Both the position numbers and the translations under genes were made by a program. A DNA stretch of 64,000 nt from Streptomyces nojiriensis. GTDB lineage: Bacteria > Actinomycetota > Actinomycetes > Streptomycetales > Streptomycetaceae. Where the stretch lies: positions 2,294,001 to 2,358,000 of the forward strand of contig NZ_CP071139.1 in the NCBI RefSeq assembly GCF_017639205.1, given 5' to 3'. This document shows positions 54,860 through 63,176 of the stretch, piece by piece. The notes beneath the pieces were generated by a model. It saw nothing but the letters and a program-made list of their open reading frames with translations, did not search any database and was not told the DNA's origin. Positions within the stretch are counted from its first letter, which is position 1, and every line of letters starts with the position of its first letter.

Positions 54860-55558
54860 TCAGTTCCAGTCGGCGCCGACGGGGTGGCCGTTCGCGTCGG
54901 CCCGCTGCGGGAACGCGGTGCTGCGGGCGTATCCGTCGTACCTGTCGTAGCTGTCGTACCCGTCGTAGCCGTCGCCCTCGTCGAGGTCTTCGGGGACCAG
55001 GCTCCAGACGATGAGGTCGGTGCGGGTGTCGGCCCAGCCGCCGTCGGCCGTCTGCGTCCGCACTATCCACGCGTTGCGCAGGACGCCCTCGCTGATGCAG
55101 CCGATCTTCTGGGCCACCTGCTGCGAGGCGGTGTTGTCGGCGGCGGTGCGCAGTTCGAGGCGCTCGAACCCCTGGGCGCGGAACAGCCATTGGGCGACGG
55201 CGAGGACGGATTCGCTGGCGTAGCCCTCGCCGCGGGCCCAGGGGGCGGTGACGTAGCCGACCTCGGTGGAGCGGGTGCGCCAGTTGGTGCTCTGCAGGTG
55301 CACGATGCCGACGAGGCGCTGGGTGAGGAACTCGGTGACGGCGAAGACGATGCCGCGGCCCTCGGTGCGTTCGGCGTGGGAGTGCCGGGTGGCCCAGGCG
55401 TGCGCTTCGGCGTCGGTGTAGGGGTGGGACACGCCGGTCCAGGCGGTGACGTGCTCGTCGTTCATCATCTCGGTCAGCGCGGTGACGTCCTCTTCCTCGA
55501 AGGGGCGCAGCACCAGCCGGTCCGTGCTGATGGTGACGTCCGGGAAGGTGGTAGTCAT
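54860..55558 (-). CDS. RimJ/RimL-type GNAT acetyltransferase with Asp-Tyr repeat tail
   Basis: A 232-residue protein. The GNAT domain of RimJ/L type (~8-180) has TDRLVLRPFEEEDV, VGYVTAPWARGEGYASESVLAVAQWLF and LELRTAADNTASQQVAQKIGCISEGVLRNAW. A C-terminal extension follows with a Tyr/Asp/Gly repeat (GDGYDGYDSYDRYDGYARS) not typical of the family. The ATG at 55558 was chosen because GGAG lies 6 nt upstream; an ATG at 55570 is in frame. Substrate unknown. Confidence 0.88.
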   Translation of the reverse strand: MTTTFPDVTISTDRLVLRPFEEEDVTALTEMMNDEHVTAWTGVSHPYTDAEAHAWATRHSHAERTEGRGIVFAVTEFLTQRLVGIVHLQSTNWRTRSTEVGYVTAPWARGEGYASESVLAVAQWLFRAQGFERLELRTAADNTASQQVAQKIGCISEGVLRNAWIVRTQTADGGWADTRTDLIVWSLVPEDLDEGDGYDGYDSYDRYDGYARSTAFPQRADANGHPVGADWN

Positions 55559-55714
55559 GCGCAGCTCCATGCCTGAGACCGTGGTGCGACCGTGTTGCGA
55601 TGCGACCGCGGTGCGGGACCGTTCGTGCGGGACCGTGCGTGCGGGTCGTAGGCCACAGCATGCAGCATCGACCGGGTGATGTGCAGGGCCGGGTTGCCCG
55701 GAAGCGGGCAGAGT

Positions 55715-55750
55715 TCGGCCCCGCGCGCCGTCAGGTGCGTGCGGGGCCGA
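55715..55750 (-). terminator. Hairpin downstream of metQ
   Basis: A 10-bp perfect stem (TCGGCCCCGC / GCGGGGCCGA) with a 16-nt loop lies 44 bp after the metQ stop, separating it from the acetyltransferase gene on the same strand. Confidence 0.7.
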
Positions 55751-55794
55751 GATTCATGACCGGTCCGGGAGGAACCGGATCAGGAGATACCGGT

Positions 55795-56661
55795 TCAGGA
55801 GGCGGCCGGGGCACCGAAGGCCGGGATGACCGAGCCCTGGTACTTCTCCTCGATGAACTTCTTGACGTCGTCGGAGTTCAGCAGCTTGGCCAGCTTCTGG
55901 ATCCGCGGGTCGTTCTGGTTGCCGTCCTTGACCGCGAGGAAGTTGGCGTAGGGGTTGCCCTCGGCCTTCTCCAGGATCAGCGCGTCCTTGGCGGGCGACA
56001 GCTTGGCTTCGAGGGCGTAGTTGCCGTTGATGATCGCGGCGTCCACGTCGTTCAGGGCGCGCGGGACCGTGGCGGCCTCCAGCTCCTTGAACTCCAGGCC
56101 CTTCTTGTCGGTGATGTCGGACAGCTTGGCGGTGGTGCCGACACCCTGCTTGAGGGTGATCAGGTTGTTCGCGGCGAGCAGCTGGAGCGCGCGGCCCTCG
56201 TTGGTGGTGTCGTTGGGGACGGCGATGGTCTGGCCGGCCTTGATGTCACCGATGGCCTTGATCTTCTTGGAGTAGAGGCCGAGGGGTTCCAGGTGCACGT
56301 TCACGACGGGCACGACGTGCGTGCTGTTCTTCTTGTTGAAGTCGTCGAGGTACGGCTTGTGCTGGAAGTAGTTGCCGTCGACCTGGCCCTGCTCGGTGGC
56401 GGTGTTCGGCAGGACGTAGTCCGTGAACTCCTTGACCTCCAGCTTGAGGCCTTCCTTGGCCGCGAGCTTGTCCTTGACGAAGTTCAGGACGTCGGCGTGC
56501 GGGCTCGGGGACGCCGCTATGACGAGGGGCTTGCTCTCGTCGGCCTTGCCGCCGTCGGCCTTCGCCGAGGACGGGTCCGAGGAGCTGCCGCAGGCGGTGA
56601 GGCCGAGGGCGAGCGCGGTGGCCGTGGCGGCGAGGGCGGTGAGCTTGACGTTCTTACGCAC
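55795..56661 (-). CDS. metQ: Methionine ABC transporter substrate-binding lipoprotein MetQ
   Basis: Captures methionine outside the membrane. The 288 residues begin with a lipoprotein signal (lipobox LTAC, C24). The NlpA/MetQ fold follows, with PLVIAASPSPHADVLNFVKDKL, EFTDYVLPNTATEQGQVDGNYFQHKPYLDDFN, IAVPNDTTNEGRALQLL, and ALNDVDAAIINGNYAL. The start is GTG at 56661 behind AAAGG. Last gene of the metNIQ operon, 92 bp after metI. Confidence 0.95.
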   Translation of the reverse strand: MRKNVKLTALAATATALALGLTACGSSSDPSSAKADGGKADESKPLVIAASPSPHADVLNFVKDKLAAKEGLKLEVKEFTDYVLPNTATEQGQVDGNYFQHKPYLDDFNKKNSTHVVPVVNVHLEPLGLYSKKIKAIGDIKAGQTIAVPNDTTNEGRALQLLAANNLITLKQGVGTTAKLSDITDKKGLEFKELEAATVPRALNDVDAAIINGNYALEAKLSPAKDALILEKAEGNPYANFLAVKDGNQNDPRIQKLAKLLNSDDVKKFIEEKYQGSVIPAFGAPAAS

Positions 56662-56753
56662 GAAGAGTGCCTTTCTTGCTGAACAAGTACCGATGACTTG
56701 CTGGTGGTGGCCCAAGCACGACAAGTGCGGGCTCTGTTGGGGGGAAAGTCTTC

Positions 56754-57422
56754 TCAGGCGGTCCGGCCGCGGCGGGCGAGGAGGCGGACCGCGCCGTCGC
56801 CGAGCAGCTGGATCACCGTGACGAGGGCGATCAGGACCACGACGGTGGCGATCATGAAGCCGGTCTCGAAGCGCTGGAAGCCGTAGGTGATGGCCTTGGA
56901 GCCCAGCCCTTCGCCGCCGACGGCGCCGGCCATGGCCGAGTAGCCGACGAGGGTGATGACGGTGGTGGTGACACCGGCGACCAGGGAGGGCAGCGCCTGC
57001 GGCAGGAGCACCTTGCCGACCAGGGTGGGGATGCCGCCGCCCATGGACTCGACGGCCTCGATCAGGCCGTGGTCCACCTCGCGGACGGCGGTCTCGACGA
57101 GCCGGGCGAAGAAGGGGACGGCGCCGATGGCGAGCGGGACGATCATGGCGGTGGGGCCGATGAAGGTGCCGACGACCGCGGTGGTGACCGGGATCAGGAA
57201 GATCAGCAGGATGATGAACGGCAGCGAGCGGCCTATGTTCACGACCACGCCGAGGACCTTGTTGAGCGGCTGGTTCTGCAGGAGGCCGCCCTTGTCGGTG
57301 AGGACCAGCAGGATGCCGATGGGCAGGCCGCCGAGCACGGTCACCAGGGTGGACCACAGCACCATGTAGAGGGTGTCGTAGGTGCCCTGGGTGAGCAGGG
57401 GCTGCATTTCGGACCAGGTCAC
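56754..57422 (-). CDS. metI: Methionine ABC transporter permease MetI
   Basis: A 222-residue permease with about five membrane helices. The EAA cytoplasmic loop (LIEAVESMGGGIPTLVGKVLLPQALPSL) contacts MetN. NIGRSLPFIILLIFLIPVT is typical of MetI. The GTG start at 57422 overlaps the metN stop (GTGA), so it is translationally coupled. Confidence 0.96.
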   Translation of the reverse strand: MTWSEMQPLLTQGTYDTLYMVLWSTLVTVLGGLPIGILLVLTDKGGLLQNQPLNKVLGVVVNIGRSLPFIILLIFLIPVTTAVVGTFIGPTAMIVPLAIGAVPFFARLVETAVREVDHGLIEAVESMGGGIPTLVGKVLLPQALPSLVAGVTTTVITLVGYSAMAGAVGGEGLGSKAITYGFQRFETGFMIATVVVLIALVTVIQLLGDGAVRLLARRGRTA

Positions 57423-58465
57423 TTGGCACCATCCTTGACCAGCTCGGCCAGCTCGTTGTCGATCTCGTCGACGATGTCGACCTGGAGGCCCTGCTCGCGG
57501 AGGAAGCCGACCGGCACGACGTTGTCCTCGTAGCCGCCGGGCAGTTCGATGCGCATGCGGCCGATCTGCCGGCCCGCGACGGTGTCCATCGCGGCGCCGA
57601 GGATCGAGATGTCGATGTTGTACGTGCGCGAGAGCTGCGAGATGACCGGCCGGACGGCGGCTTCGCCGTGGAAGGTGACGTCGACGACCGTGCGGTCGGG
57701 GCCGGTGGCGGTGCCGGTGACCGGGAAGAGTTCGGCGGCGAGCTCGGAGCCGGGCGTGGCGAGGAGTTCGGCGACGGTGCCGGACTCGACGATCCGGCCG
57801 TTGCGCATCAGGGCGGCCGAGTCGCAGACGGTCTTGACCACGTCCATCTCGTGCGTGATGAGCAGCACGGTGAGGCCGAGCTGCTGGTTGAGGTCGCGCA
57901 GCAGCCCCAGGACGGAGCGGGTGGTCTCGGGGTCCAGGGCGCTGGTGGCCTCGTCGGACAGCAGCACCTTGGGGTCGCCGGCCAGGGCGCGGGCGATGCC
58001 GACGCGCTGCTTCTGGCCGCCGGAGAGCTGGGTCGGGTAGGCCTTGGCCTTGTCGGCGAGGCCGACCAGGTCGAGGAGTTCGAGGGCCTTGCGGGAGCGC
58101 TCGCGGCCGGAGACGCCGAGGATCTCCAGGGGCAGCTCGACGTTGGCCTGGACGGTGCGCGAGGACAGCAGGTTGAAGTGCTGGAAGACCATGCCGATGC
58201 GGCTGCGGGCCTGGCGGAGCTCCTTGCCCGCGCGGCGGCCGCGGCCGGCGAGGGCGGTGAGGTCGACGCCGTCGACGGTCACGGTGCCGGTGGTGGGGCG
58301 CTCCAGCAGGTTGACGCAGCGGATCAGGGAGGATTTGCCTGCGCCGCTCTGGCCGATGACTCCGTAGACCTCGCCCTCGCGGACGTGGAGATCGACGCCG
58401 TCCAGGGCGGTGACCTCGCGGCCACGGGACTGGTAGACCTTCGTGAGGCCCGATGTGGTGATCAC
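57419..58465 (-). CDS. metN: Methionine ABC transporter ATP-binding protein MetN
   Basis: A 348-residue ABC ATPase: Walker A GQSGAGKSS (38-46), Q-loop VFQHFNLLSS, signature LSGGQKQRVGIARAL, Walker B VLLSDEATSALDPE, H-loop ITHEMDVV, and the C-terminal NIL regulatory domain (~270-345) that binds methionine and gives trans-inhibition. The GTG at 58465 gives a length near E. coli MetN (343). A GTG at 58513 would add 16 residues. First cistron of metNIQ and preceded by a candidate leader peptide. Confidence 0.95.
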   Translation of the reverse strand: MITTSGLTKVYQSRGREVTALDGVDLHVREGEVYGVIGQSGAGKSSLIRCVNLLERPTTGTVTVDGVDLTALAGRGRRAGKELRQARSRIGMVFQHFNLLSSRTVQANVELPLEILGVSGRERSRKALELLDLVGLADKAKAYPTQLSGGQKQRVGIARALAGDPKVLLSDEATSALDPETTRSVLGLLRDLNQQLGLTVLLITHEMDVVKTVCDSAALMRNGRIVESGTVAELLATPGSELAAELFPVTGTATGPDRTVVDVTFHGEAAVRPVISQLSRTYNIDISILGAAMDTVAGRQIGRMRIELPGGYEDNVVPVGFLREQGLQVDIVDEIDNELAELVKDGAK

Positions 58466-58669
58466 AGGATTTCCGTCGCTGTCGAGTGCGCGGCGCAGCG
58501 GGCTGCCGGGCACGGGGCAAACAATCTGGGGACGCGATACGGGACGAACCGTCAGAAAATGATGGTGTCGACACGTGCGCGGGGCATGAGTGAGCCGTGC
58601 TGTTCATCAGCTGGTGACGTGGTGGCGCGGCTGGTCTCGCTTCGGGGCGCGAGGCTCAGGAAGGGGCCC
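58466..58669 (-). promoter_or_regulatory. metNIQ leader region between the leader peptide and metN
   Basis: About 200 nt separating the leader-peptide stop from metN. It contains short dyads (CTCGC/GCGAG around 58637-58654; GTGTCGACAC at 58565-58574, followed by a T-rich stretch ATCATTTTC). These are candidates for alternative structures controlled by ribosome stalling. No single convincing intrinsic terminator was seen. Confidence 0.4.
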
Positions 58670-58756
58670 TCAGAAGGCGCACATTCGACACATACAACGA
58701 GCACCGGGCGTCATCGTCGCCTCGGTCGCAAGGGTGCGGCTGCTCGTCGTGGTCAT
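58670..58756 (-). CDS. Candidate Cys/Met leader peptide of metNIQ (28 aa)
   Basis: A 28-codon frame, MTTTSSRTLATEATMTPGAR followed by CMCRMCAF. Three Cys and two Met fall in six consecutive codons just before the end. Clusters of the regulated amino acid at the end of a short upstream frame are the hallmark of ribosome-mediated attenuation, and actinobacterial sulfur genes are known to use Cys-rich leader peptides. There is no Shine-Dalgarno. TTTACT lies 7 nt before the ATG and TTGATC further upstream, so a leaderless transcript is likely. Its role is inferred. Confidence 0.6.
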   Translation of the reverse strand: MTTTSSRTLATEATMTPGARCMCRMCAF

Positions 58757-59059
58757 GGGCCCAAGTAAAGCAGACGTCTCCCCTGACCGATCAATGACGT
58801 CCGAATAGCGGACGCATTCCGACCACATACCGGACGTCACCGGTCAAGGCAGACCCCCCGCCCCCAGGCTGGTTCCCCACCTCCGACCTGCGCCGACACG
58901 GCCGGCCGGGGCTGTCCGGCCCGCCCGGTCCGGAGTGCGGCGACCCGGTCCGCTGTGGTCAAGACCACGGTCACCGCGCCGGGTGCGCGGGCGGTGCGCG
59001 GGGCTCCGGCGGACAGGGGTGCGCGCATCGGGTCCCAGGGCCCGTAATACCCTCGCTGC
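58757..59059. other. Intergenic region upstream of metNIQ and the small membrane protein pair
   Basis: 303 bp. The left end holds the presumed metNIQ promoter (minus strand TTGATC near 58788-58793 and TTTACT near 58764-58769, spacing about 19). The rest is GC-rich with no recognised gene, repeat or RNA. Confidence 0.5.
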
Positions 59060-59428
59060 ATGCTCGACGCCCTGACGGTCGCCATCGGCGTGGCCGCACT
59101 CGCCCTCGCCGCCTGGTGCGGCCACGCCGCATGGCGGGACCAGCCCACCAAGGACTGGCACTTCATCGGTATGGCCGTGGTGACCGTGCTGGTCCTGGCG
59201 CAGCTGGTGATCGGCGTGGTCAAGCTGGCCCAGGGCGAGAAGCCCGACGAGGGCACGGTGATCTTCGTGGCCTACCTGGTGGGCGCGTTCGCCGCGGTAC
59301 CGGCGGCCGGGATGCTCTCGCTGACCGAGCGGACCAAGTGGGGATCGATCACGGTGGCCGCCGGCGCCGTCGTGCTCGCCGTCCTCGAAGTACGGCTCTA
59401 CGACATCTGGGGAACCACCGGTGCCTGA
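59060..59428 (+). CDS. Uncharacterised four-helix membrane protein
   Basis: A 122-residue integral membrane protein. Helices lie at about residues 4-22, 37-57, 66-84 and 95-112, with short loops (RDQPTKDWHF; AQGEKPDEGT; TERTKW). The start is ATG at 59060. Its last 8 bp overlap the next gene, so the two are translationally coupled and probably form a complex. No family function is recognised. Confidence 0.85.
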   Translation: MLDALTVAIGVAALALAAWCGHAAWRDQPTKDWHFIGMAVVTVLVLAQLVIGVVKLAQGEKPDEGTVIFVAYLVGAFAAVPAAGMLSLTERTKWGSITVAAGAVVLAVLEVRLYDIWGTTGA

Positions 59429-59873
59429 CTCCGACACGACGGACGCCACCGGCGCCGCCACCACCGCCGCCGGACGCAAGCGGCTGGTCTCCGGGCCCGG
59501 TCTGCTGCTGGTGTGGCTGTACGGGGTGATGGTGGTGGGCGCGGTCTCCCGCTCGGCCTTCCAGATCTCCACCGAGTTCGACCGGGCGCCGCTGGCGTAC
59601 TCGCTGTCCGCCGTGGCCGCGCTGGCCTACGCGTTCATCACGTACTCACTGGTGCGCGGCGGTGAGACGGCCCGCAAGGCGGCGCTGATCTGCTGCGCCG
59701 CCGAGCTGGCCGGTGTGCTGGCCGTGGGGACCTGGACCGTGGTGCGGCCCGAATCCTTCCCCGACACGACCGTGTGGTCCCAGTTCGGGATGGGCTACCT
59801 GTTCATCCCGGTGATCCTGCCGGTCACCGGGATGCTCTGGCTGCGCACGCGCCGGGGGATCCCTACGCGCTGA
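59421..59873 (+). CDS. Uncharacterised membrane protein, coupled to the preceding gene
   Basis: A 150-residue protein. The Thr/Ala/Asp-rich N-terminus (~1-25) is followed by four helices (~26-46, 59-78, 84-106, 120-142) and a basic end (RTRRGIPTR). The start is GTG at 59421, inside the end of the upstream gene. The last 11 bp overlap the end of the convergent acetyltransferase gene. Function unknown. Confidence 0.85.
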   Translation: MPDSDTTDATGAATTAAGRKRLVSGPGLLLVWLYGVMVVGAVSRSAFQISTEFDRAPLAYSLSAVAALAYAFITYSLVRGGETARKAALICCAAELAGVLAVGTWTVVRPESFPDTTVWSQFGMGYLFIPVILPVTGMLWLRTRRGIPTR

Positions 59874-60369
59874 CCGTGAAGTCGGTCGGGTCCTTGGCTT
59901 CCTTCTCCAGGATCACCAGCTGGACGCCGTCGGACGCGGTGCGGCCGCCCACCTTGACGTAGCCGGCCTTGCGGTAGAGGCGCAGGTTCGACTCGCTCTT
60001 GTGCCCGGTGTGCAGGCGGAAGCGGGTGGTGTGGCCGGGGCCCGCCAGGGCCTCCTCGACCGCGCGCAGCAGGCGCGCCCCGAGACCGTGACCCTGCAGG
60101 CGCGGGTGCACACAGAGCTTGGCGATCTTGCCGGTGCCGTCCTCGTCGACGTTGCCGCGCACGGTCCCGACGACCTCGTCGCCGAGCCGGGCCACCAGGA
60201 CGGTGTCCGTCGCCAGCTCCCCCTTGAGGGAGTCCAGGGACTGGGTGAGCGGCTGGATGAGGTAGTTGCCGTACAGCTCGGCCTCCCGCTGGAAGGCCAG
60301 GTACTGCAGTTTGAAGATCTGCTCAGCGTCCTCGGCAGCCGCCGCCGAAATGGTCACGCTCATGCCCAT
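59863..60369 (-). CDS. GNAT family N-acetyltransferase
   Basis: A 168-residue acetyltransferase with IAKLCVHPRLQGHGLGARLLRAVEEAL (motif A, Q-G-x-G-x-G) and NLRLYRKAGYVKVG (motif B). Substrate unknown. The ATG at 60369 has GGAGG 9 nt upstream; the next ATG at 60363 is possible. Overlaps the convergent membrane protein gene by 11 bp. Confidence 0.9.
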   Translation of the reverse strand: MGMSVTISAAAAEDAEQIFKLQYLAFQREAELYGNYLIQPLTQSLDSLKGELATDTVLVARLGDEVVGTVRGNVDEDGTGKIAKLCVHPRLQGHGLGARLLRAVEEALAGPGHTTRFRLHTGHKSESNLRLYRKAGYVKVGGRTASDGVQLVILEKEAKDPTDFTVSA

Positions 60370-60406
60370 GTGCGCATGCCTCCAGCTCACCTGGTAGCCC
60401 GTTGGT

Positions 60407-60967
60407 CTACCGCTCCTTTCCCCGCAGGCCAGGAGCCGCAACCTCTGCAGCCAGCATTCTGCGCAGACATCCCAGGCAACGGGAACGGACGGGCCCTAAA
60501 CTTCCTTGTGAGATACCCAACTCTCCTGCGATTTCACGGTAAGTGAGGTCTCTGGGCGAAAGAATTGCCTTCATCAGCTCGGGACAGCGTCCGGGCAACC
60601 GGGCGACCGCCGATCGGAGTGCGCGGTTCTCCTCGCCGTGCAGGAGGGCGTCCTCCGGCTCGGCCGCGGGGGCCGCGCCGGCCGGTGCGCTCCCGTCGAG
60701 CGGGTGCTGGCGGTGGCCGTACGGGATCTCCCGCCTCGCCCGGCGCCGGGCGAGGCGGGCCTCCGCCCGGACCGCCCGGCGCAGCCACCGCGCCGGCTCC
60801 GCGGGTTCGGCCGGATCGGGTGCGTGGCGGCCGCTCTCCAGCAGCCTGACCCAGACGGCTTGTTCCAGGTCGGCCGCGTCCACTCCGGTGCCCGGTGCCT
60901 CCGCGGCCGCCTCGGCGGAGAGCAGCGGTCCGAGCTTGTCGACGTAATCAGCCTTCAGCAGGTCCAT
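60407..60967 (-). CDS. Sigma-70 family (ECF-like) RNA polymerase sigma factor
   Basis: A 186-residue protein. A short region-2-like segment (DAADLEQAVWVRLLESG...RWLRRAVRAEARLARRRARRE, ~35-95) and a Gly/Ala/Pro-rich linker precede a region 4 helix-turn-helix (RLPGRCPELMKAILSPRDLTYREIAGELGISQGSLGPVRSRCLGCLRRML, ~125-175). The region 2 core is shorter and more arginine-rich than in standard ECF factors. The start at ATG 60967 lacks a clear Shine-Dalgarno. No anti-sigma gene is adjacent. Confidence 0.82.
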   Translation of the reverse strand: MDLLKADYVDKLGPLLSAEAAAEAPGTGVDAADLEQAVWVRLLESGRHAPDPAEPAEPARWLRRAVRAEARLARRRARREIPYGHRQHPLDGSAPAGAAPAAEPEDALLHGEENRALRSAVARLPGRCPELMKAILSPRDLTYREIAGELGISQGSLGPVRSRCLGCLRRMLAAEVAAPGLRGKER

Positions 60968-61040
60968 GCCGGGCGGGACGAGCGGGCCGGGCCGGACGGT
61001 TTCCCCGCCGGGCCCGGCCCACTCGTACGGGAAGCGGCGC

Positions 61041-62243
61041 TCAGCGGTTGACGGGGCGTCGGCCCGGGCGGAAGGCCTCCGCCGCGAGCAGTCCGGTGTC
61101 CGGGTTGTCGGTGAAGATCCCGTCGATGCCCTGTTCGAAGTAGGTCCGGAAGGCACCGAGGGCGTCCCCGTACGCGGTGGGGTCGGTCCCCTTGCGGTAC
61201 TCGGCGGGCAGGAAGCTGTTCTCGTTGCGCGCGGTGTAGGGGTGCAGCAGCAGCCCGCGGGCGTGGGCGTCCTTCACCAGGGTCGTCGGCGCGCCGAGCT
61301 TGCCGGCCGCGTCGCGCGGGAGGATCAGGTCCATGGTCGGGCCGATGCCCTGGGCGAAGCCGGCGATCCACTTCAGGCCCTCGGGCTTGACGAGGTCGGC
61401 GACCGTGCGCGGGTCCTTGGCCACCTCGAAGTCCCAGGGGCGGGTACCGGCCGCGGAGAGCAGGACCACGCGGGGCGCGGAGACCAGTCGGGAGAGCCGC
61501 TGGATGCTGGAGGGCTCGAAGGACTGGAGGAAGAGGGCGGCGCCGCGCCCGTCGCGCCCGTAGCGCCGCAGGAGCTTGGAGAGGGGCTCCTCCAGACCGA
61601 GGCCCAGGCCCCGGAAGTAGGTGGGGTGCTTGGTCTCGACGTGCAGCCACACCCGCCTGCCGCGCCGCTTGCCCTCGCGGTCGGCCCAGCGGAGCACCTC
61701 TTCGAAGGTGGGTACGGCCCACTGGCCGTCGTAGAGCGTGTTGCGCTGGCGGACGGCGGGGATGCGTTCTTTCGCGCGCAGGGTCCTCAGCTCGGCCAGG
61801 GTGAAGTCCTCGGTGAACCAGCCGGTGACGGCGACCCCGTCGACGGACTTGGTGGTGCGCCGGGAGGCGAACTCGGGGTGATCGGCGACATCGGTGGTCC
61901 CGCCGATCTCGTTCTCGTGGCGGCACACCAGATGGCCGTCGCGGGTCGGGACCAGGTCCTGCTCGACCACGTCGGCGCCCAGGTCGAGGGCGAGCTGGTA
62001 GGAGCCGATCGTGTGCTCCGGCCGGTAGCCGCTGGCTCCGCGATGGCCGATGACCGTGGGGCAGGGCAGGTCCCGGTAGCCCCCGCCACCGTTCCCGCGG
62101 CCGTCGCCGGAGCCGGACCCGTTCCCGGACCCGGACCCGTCGTCCGCGGCGGCGGAACCCGCCGTGAGTCCCGTGATCCCGGTCCCCGCCGCCAGGACGG
62201 CCGCCCCCAGGACCGTGCGCCGCGCTGCCCCACCCTGTGTCAT
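61041..62243 (-). CDS. Exported glycerophosphodiester phosphodiesterase
   Basis: A 400-residue protein. A Tat signal (residues 1-34, RRTVLGAAVLAAGTG) and a Gly/Ser/Asp linker (~36-56) precede a GDPD TIM barrel with PTVIGHRGASGYRPEHTIGSYQLALDLGADVVEQDLVPTRDG, HENEIGGTTDVADHP, HVETKHP and GIDGIFTDNPD. It hydrolyses glycerophosphodiesters to glycerol 3-phosphate, supplying phosphate and glycerol outside the cell. The start is ATG at 62243. Phosphate-starvation control is common in the family, but no PHO box was confirmed here. Confidence 0.94.
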   Translation of the reverse strand: MTQGGAARRTVLGAAVLAAGTGITGLTAGSAAADDGSGSGNGSGSGDGRGNGGGGYRDLPCPTVIGHRGASGYRPEHTIGSYQLALDLGADVVEQDLVPTRDGHLVCRHENEIGGTTDVADHPEFASRRTTKSVDGVAVTGWFTEDFTLAELRTLRAKERIPAVRQRNTLYDGQWAVPTFEEVLRWADREGKRRGRRVWLHVETKHPTYFRGLGLGLEEPLSKLLRRYGRDGRGAALFLQSFEPSSIQRLSRLVSAPRVVLLSAAGTRPWDFEVAKDPRTVADLVKPEGLKWIAGFAQGIGPTMDLILPRDAAGKLGAPTTLVKDAHARGLLLHPYTARNENSFLPAEYRKGTDPTAYGDALGAFRTYFEQGIDGIFTDNPDTGLLAAEAFRPGRRPVNR

Positions 62244-62495
62244 GAGTGCCCACTCCTCGTCGTGATCGCCGTGTCGCGGCCCGCGATCGGCGTGCCGATG
62301 GTAGGCAAACAGGGGTGACCGCGGGGCGTGCGCCGACGGCACATCCGGGGAACTTGGCGGAAACGTGCGTCAACACTGCGTATCCGACACGTGAACCCGA
62401 TGTGCGCTCGGAGCCGACCCGCGAGTATCGTCCTCACCTGCGCTACCGCCGTGTGGTGGATGCGCGAACCGCTTTTCGATGCCGGAGGGCCCACG

Positions 62496-63167
62496 TTGTT
62501 CCGTACGAAGCTCATCAAAGCCACTGTCGGACCGGTCATGCGCATGATGTTCCGCACCCGCGTGGAGGGCATCGAGAACATCCCCGGCTCCGGGCCGGTG
62601 ATCCTGGCGGGCAACCACCTCACCTTCATCGACTCCATGATCCTGCCGCTGGTGTGCGACCGTACGGTCCACTTCATCGGCAAGGACGAGTACGTGACCG
62701 GCAAGGGGATCAAGGGCCGGGCCATGGCCTGGTTCTTCACCGGCTCCGGCATGATCCCCGTCGACCGTGACGGGGCCAACGGCGGCGTGGCGGCCCTGAT
62801 GACCGGTCGCCGGATCCTCGAAGAGGGCAAGATCTTCGGCATCTACCCCGAGGGCACCCGCTCCCCCGACGGCCGCCTCTACCGCGGCCGCACCGGCATC
62901 GCCCGCCTGACCCTGATGACCGGCGCCCCCGTGGTGCCGTTCGCGGTGATCGGCACCGACAAGCTCCAGCCGGGCGGCGCCGGCATGCCGCGCCCGGGCC
63001 GCGTCACGGTCCGCTTCGGCGAGGCGATGGAGTTCTCCCGCTACGAGGGCATGGACCGCGACCGCTACGTCCTGCGCGCCGTCACCGACTCGGTGATGGC
63101 CGAGGTCATGCGCCTCTCGGGCCAGGAGTACGTCGACATGTACGCCACCAAGGCGAAGGCCGCGTAG
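62496..63167 (+). CDS. 1-acyl-sn-glycerol-3-phosphate acyltransferase (PlsC family)
   Basis: A 223-residue membrane-associated acyltransferase: catalytic H-x4-D motif NHLTFID (H41, D46), substrate motif YPEGTRSPDGRLYRGRTGIARL (~115-136) and VPFAVIGTDKLQP. It adds the second acyl chain to make phosphatidic acid. The TTG at 62496 was selected because GGAGG lies exactly 7 nt upstream and it gives the family-typical N-terminus MFRTKLIKATVGPVMR. An ATG at 62460 is in frame but poorly placed. Confidence 0.93.
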   Translation: MFRTKLIKATVGPVMRMMFRTRVEGIENIPGSGPVILAGNHLTFIDSMILPLVCDRTVHFIGKDEYVTGKGIKGRAMAWFFTGSGMIPVDRDGANGGVAALMTGRRILEEGKIFGIYPEGTRSPDGRLYRGRTGIARLTLMTGAPVVPFAVIGTDKLQPGGAGMPRPGRVTVRFGEAMEFSRYEGMDRDRYVLRAVTDSVMAEVMRLSGQEYVDMYATKAKAA

Positions 63168-63176
63168 GCCCCGTCC

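Noticed and set aside
58514..58760. SAM riboswitch ahead of metNIQ
   Set aside because: A CATGAGTGA string resembling a SAM-I/SAM-IV start occurs near 58586, but on the plus strand, opposite to metN, and the rest of the aptamer is absent.
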